Position numbers and translations under genes: made by a program
Source: Candidatus Equinaster intestinalis
GTDB lineage: Bacteria > Bacillota_A > Clostridia > Oscillospirales > Acutalibacteraceae
Assembly (NCBI GenBank): GCA_018065375.1
Contig: JAGHTJ010000040.1
Coordinates: forward strand, 1-5,371
DNA: 5,371 bases
Reading direction: 5' to 3'
Notes under the pieces: model-generated
Told to the model about the DNA's origin: nothing
Database searches by the model: none
What the model saw: only the letters and a program-made list of their open reading frames with translations
Shown here: piece after piece, positions 5,146-5,371 of the stretch
Position numbering within the stretch: position 1 is the stretch's first letter
How the letters are laid out: each line of letters starts with the position of its first letter

Positions 5146-5150
5146 ATACT

Positions 5151-5371
5151 ATGGGCGAAATAATCGGTAATATAACAGATGCCGTTTACGACTTTGTGTG
5201 GGGAGCGCCTGCGCTGATGCTTATTGTCGGTGCGGGACTTTTTATTTCCCTTGCCACCGGTTTTTTTCAGCTTCGCCGCTTCGGTTTTTCTCTGAAAACC
5301 GTACTTGGAAAAATATTTCGGAAGGATAAAGGAAAGAATGGCGGAGTAACACCCTTTAGAGCCCTTTGTAC
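5151..5371 (+). CDS. Sodium:alanine/glycine symporter, AGCS family (N-terminal part, cut by window edge)
   Basis: Seventy-three complete codons are visible. The opening MGEIIGNITDAVYDFVWGAP, the first membrane helix (about 20-38, ALMLIVGAGLFISLATGFF), the basic segment QLRRFGFSLKTVLGKIF, the charged loop RKDKGKNG and then GVTPFRALCT follow the N-terminus of AGCS (AlsT/DagA-like) transporters. In that family this part continues as '(D/G)(V/E)SPFQAL-TALAATVGTGNI'. Members import alanine, glycine or related amino acids with sodium across the cytoplasmic membrane and are usually about 450-500 residues with ten or more helices. Most of the gene, including the sodium and substrate sites, lies beyond the window, so the substrate cannot be read. 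The start is supported by AAGGGTGA just upstream. Confidence 0.9.
   Translation, partial: MGEIIGNITDAVYDFVWGAPALMLIVGAGLFISLATGFFQLRRFGFSLKTVLGKIFRKDKGKNGGVTPFRALC

Noticed and set aside
5064..5150. A riboswitch or T-box before the amino acid symporter
   Set aside because: The space between the terminator and the ATG is under 50 bases, too short for such an element, and no conserved core is visible.

Overview
The window looks like chromosome from a gut or rumen clostridium close to Ruminococcus/Oscillospiraceae. The reasons are a moderate-to-low-GC sequence with AT-rich spacers, strong AGGAGG-type ribosome binding sites, sigma-A-like promoters, short U-tailed terminators, and a secreted protein ending in a type I dockerin, the module that plugs enzymes into cellulosome-type scaffolds. 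The genus is inferred; no rRNA or other marker is present.

Layout, all on the + strand. (1) 1-372: the C-terminal part of a small membrane protein that runs in from the left, closed by a terminator whose stem overlaps its last codons and stop. (2) 399-2793: a two-gene operon with its own promoter and two candidate operators. It encodes a BlaI/MecI-type winged-helix repressor and, overlapping it by ATGA, a BlaR1-type M56 membrane metalloprotease whose outer part is not a penicillin-binding domain. A perfect 11-bp terminator closes it. (3) 2835-3503: a promoter and a 206-residue lipoprotein of unknown function. (4) 3533-5063: a promoter and a 490-residue secreted transglutaminase-like cysteine protein with a C-terminal dockerin, closed by a 12-bp hairpin. 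(5) 5106-5371: an unusual nested AT-rich dyad, then the start of an AGCS-family sodium:alanine/glycine symporter cut off by the right edge.

The repressor and protease form the clearest functional unit. By analogy with BlaI/BlaR1, an outside signal should activate the membrane protease, lead to loss of the repressor and relieve repression of the operon. The signal is unknown and probably not a beta-lactam. The lipoprotein and the dockerin protein are separately promoted. They may be partly co-transcribed, because no good terminator lies between them. Nothing shows that the repressor controls them.

I found no mobile element, CRISPR array, tRNA, rRNA or clear riboswitch. No stretch longer than 300 bases lacks a gene. 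I do not see a wholly new system. The most promising items are the atypical sensor of the BlaR1-like protein with its non-canonical operators, the dockerin-bearing transglutaminase, and the nested dyad before the symporter.
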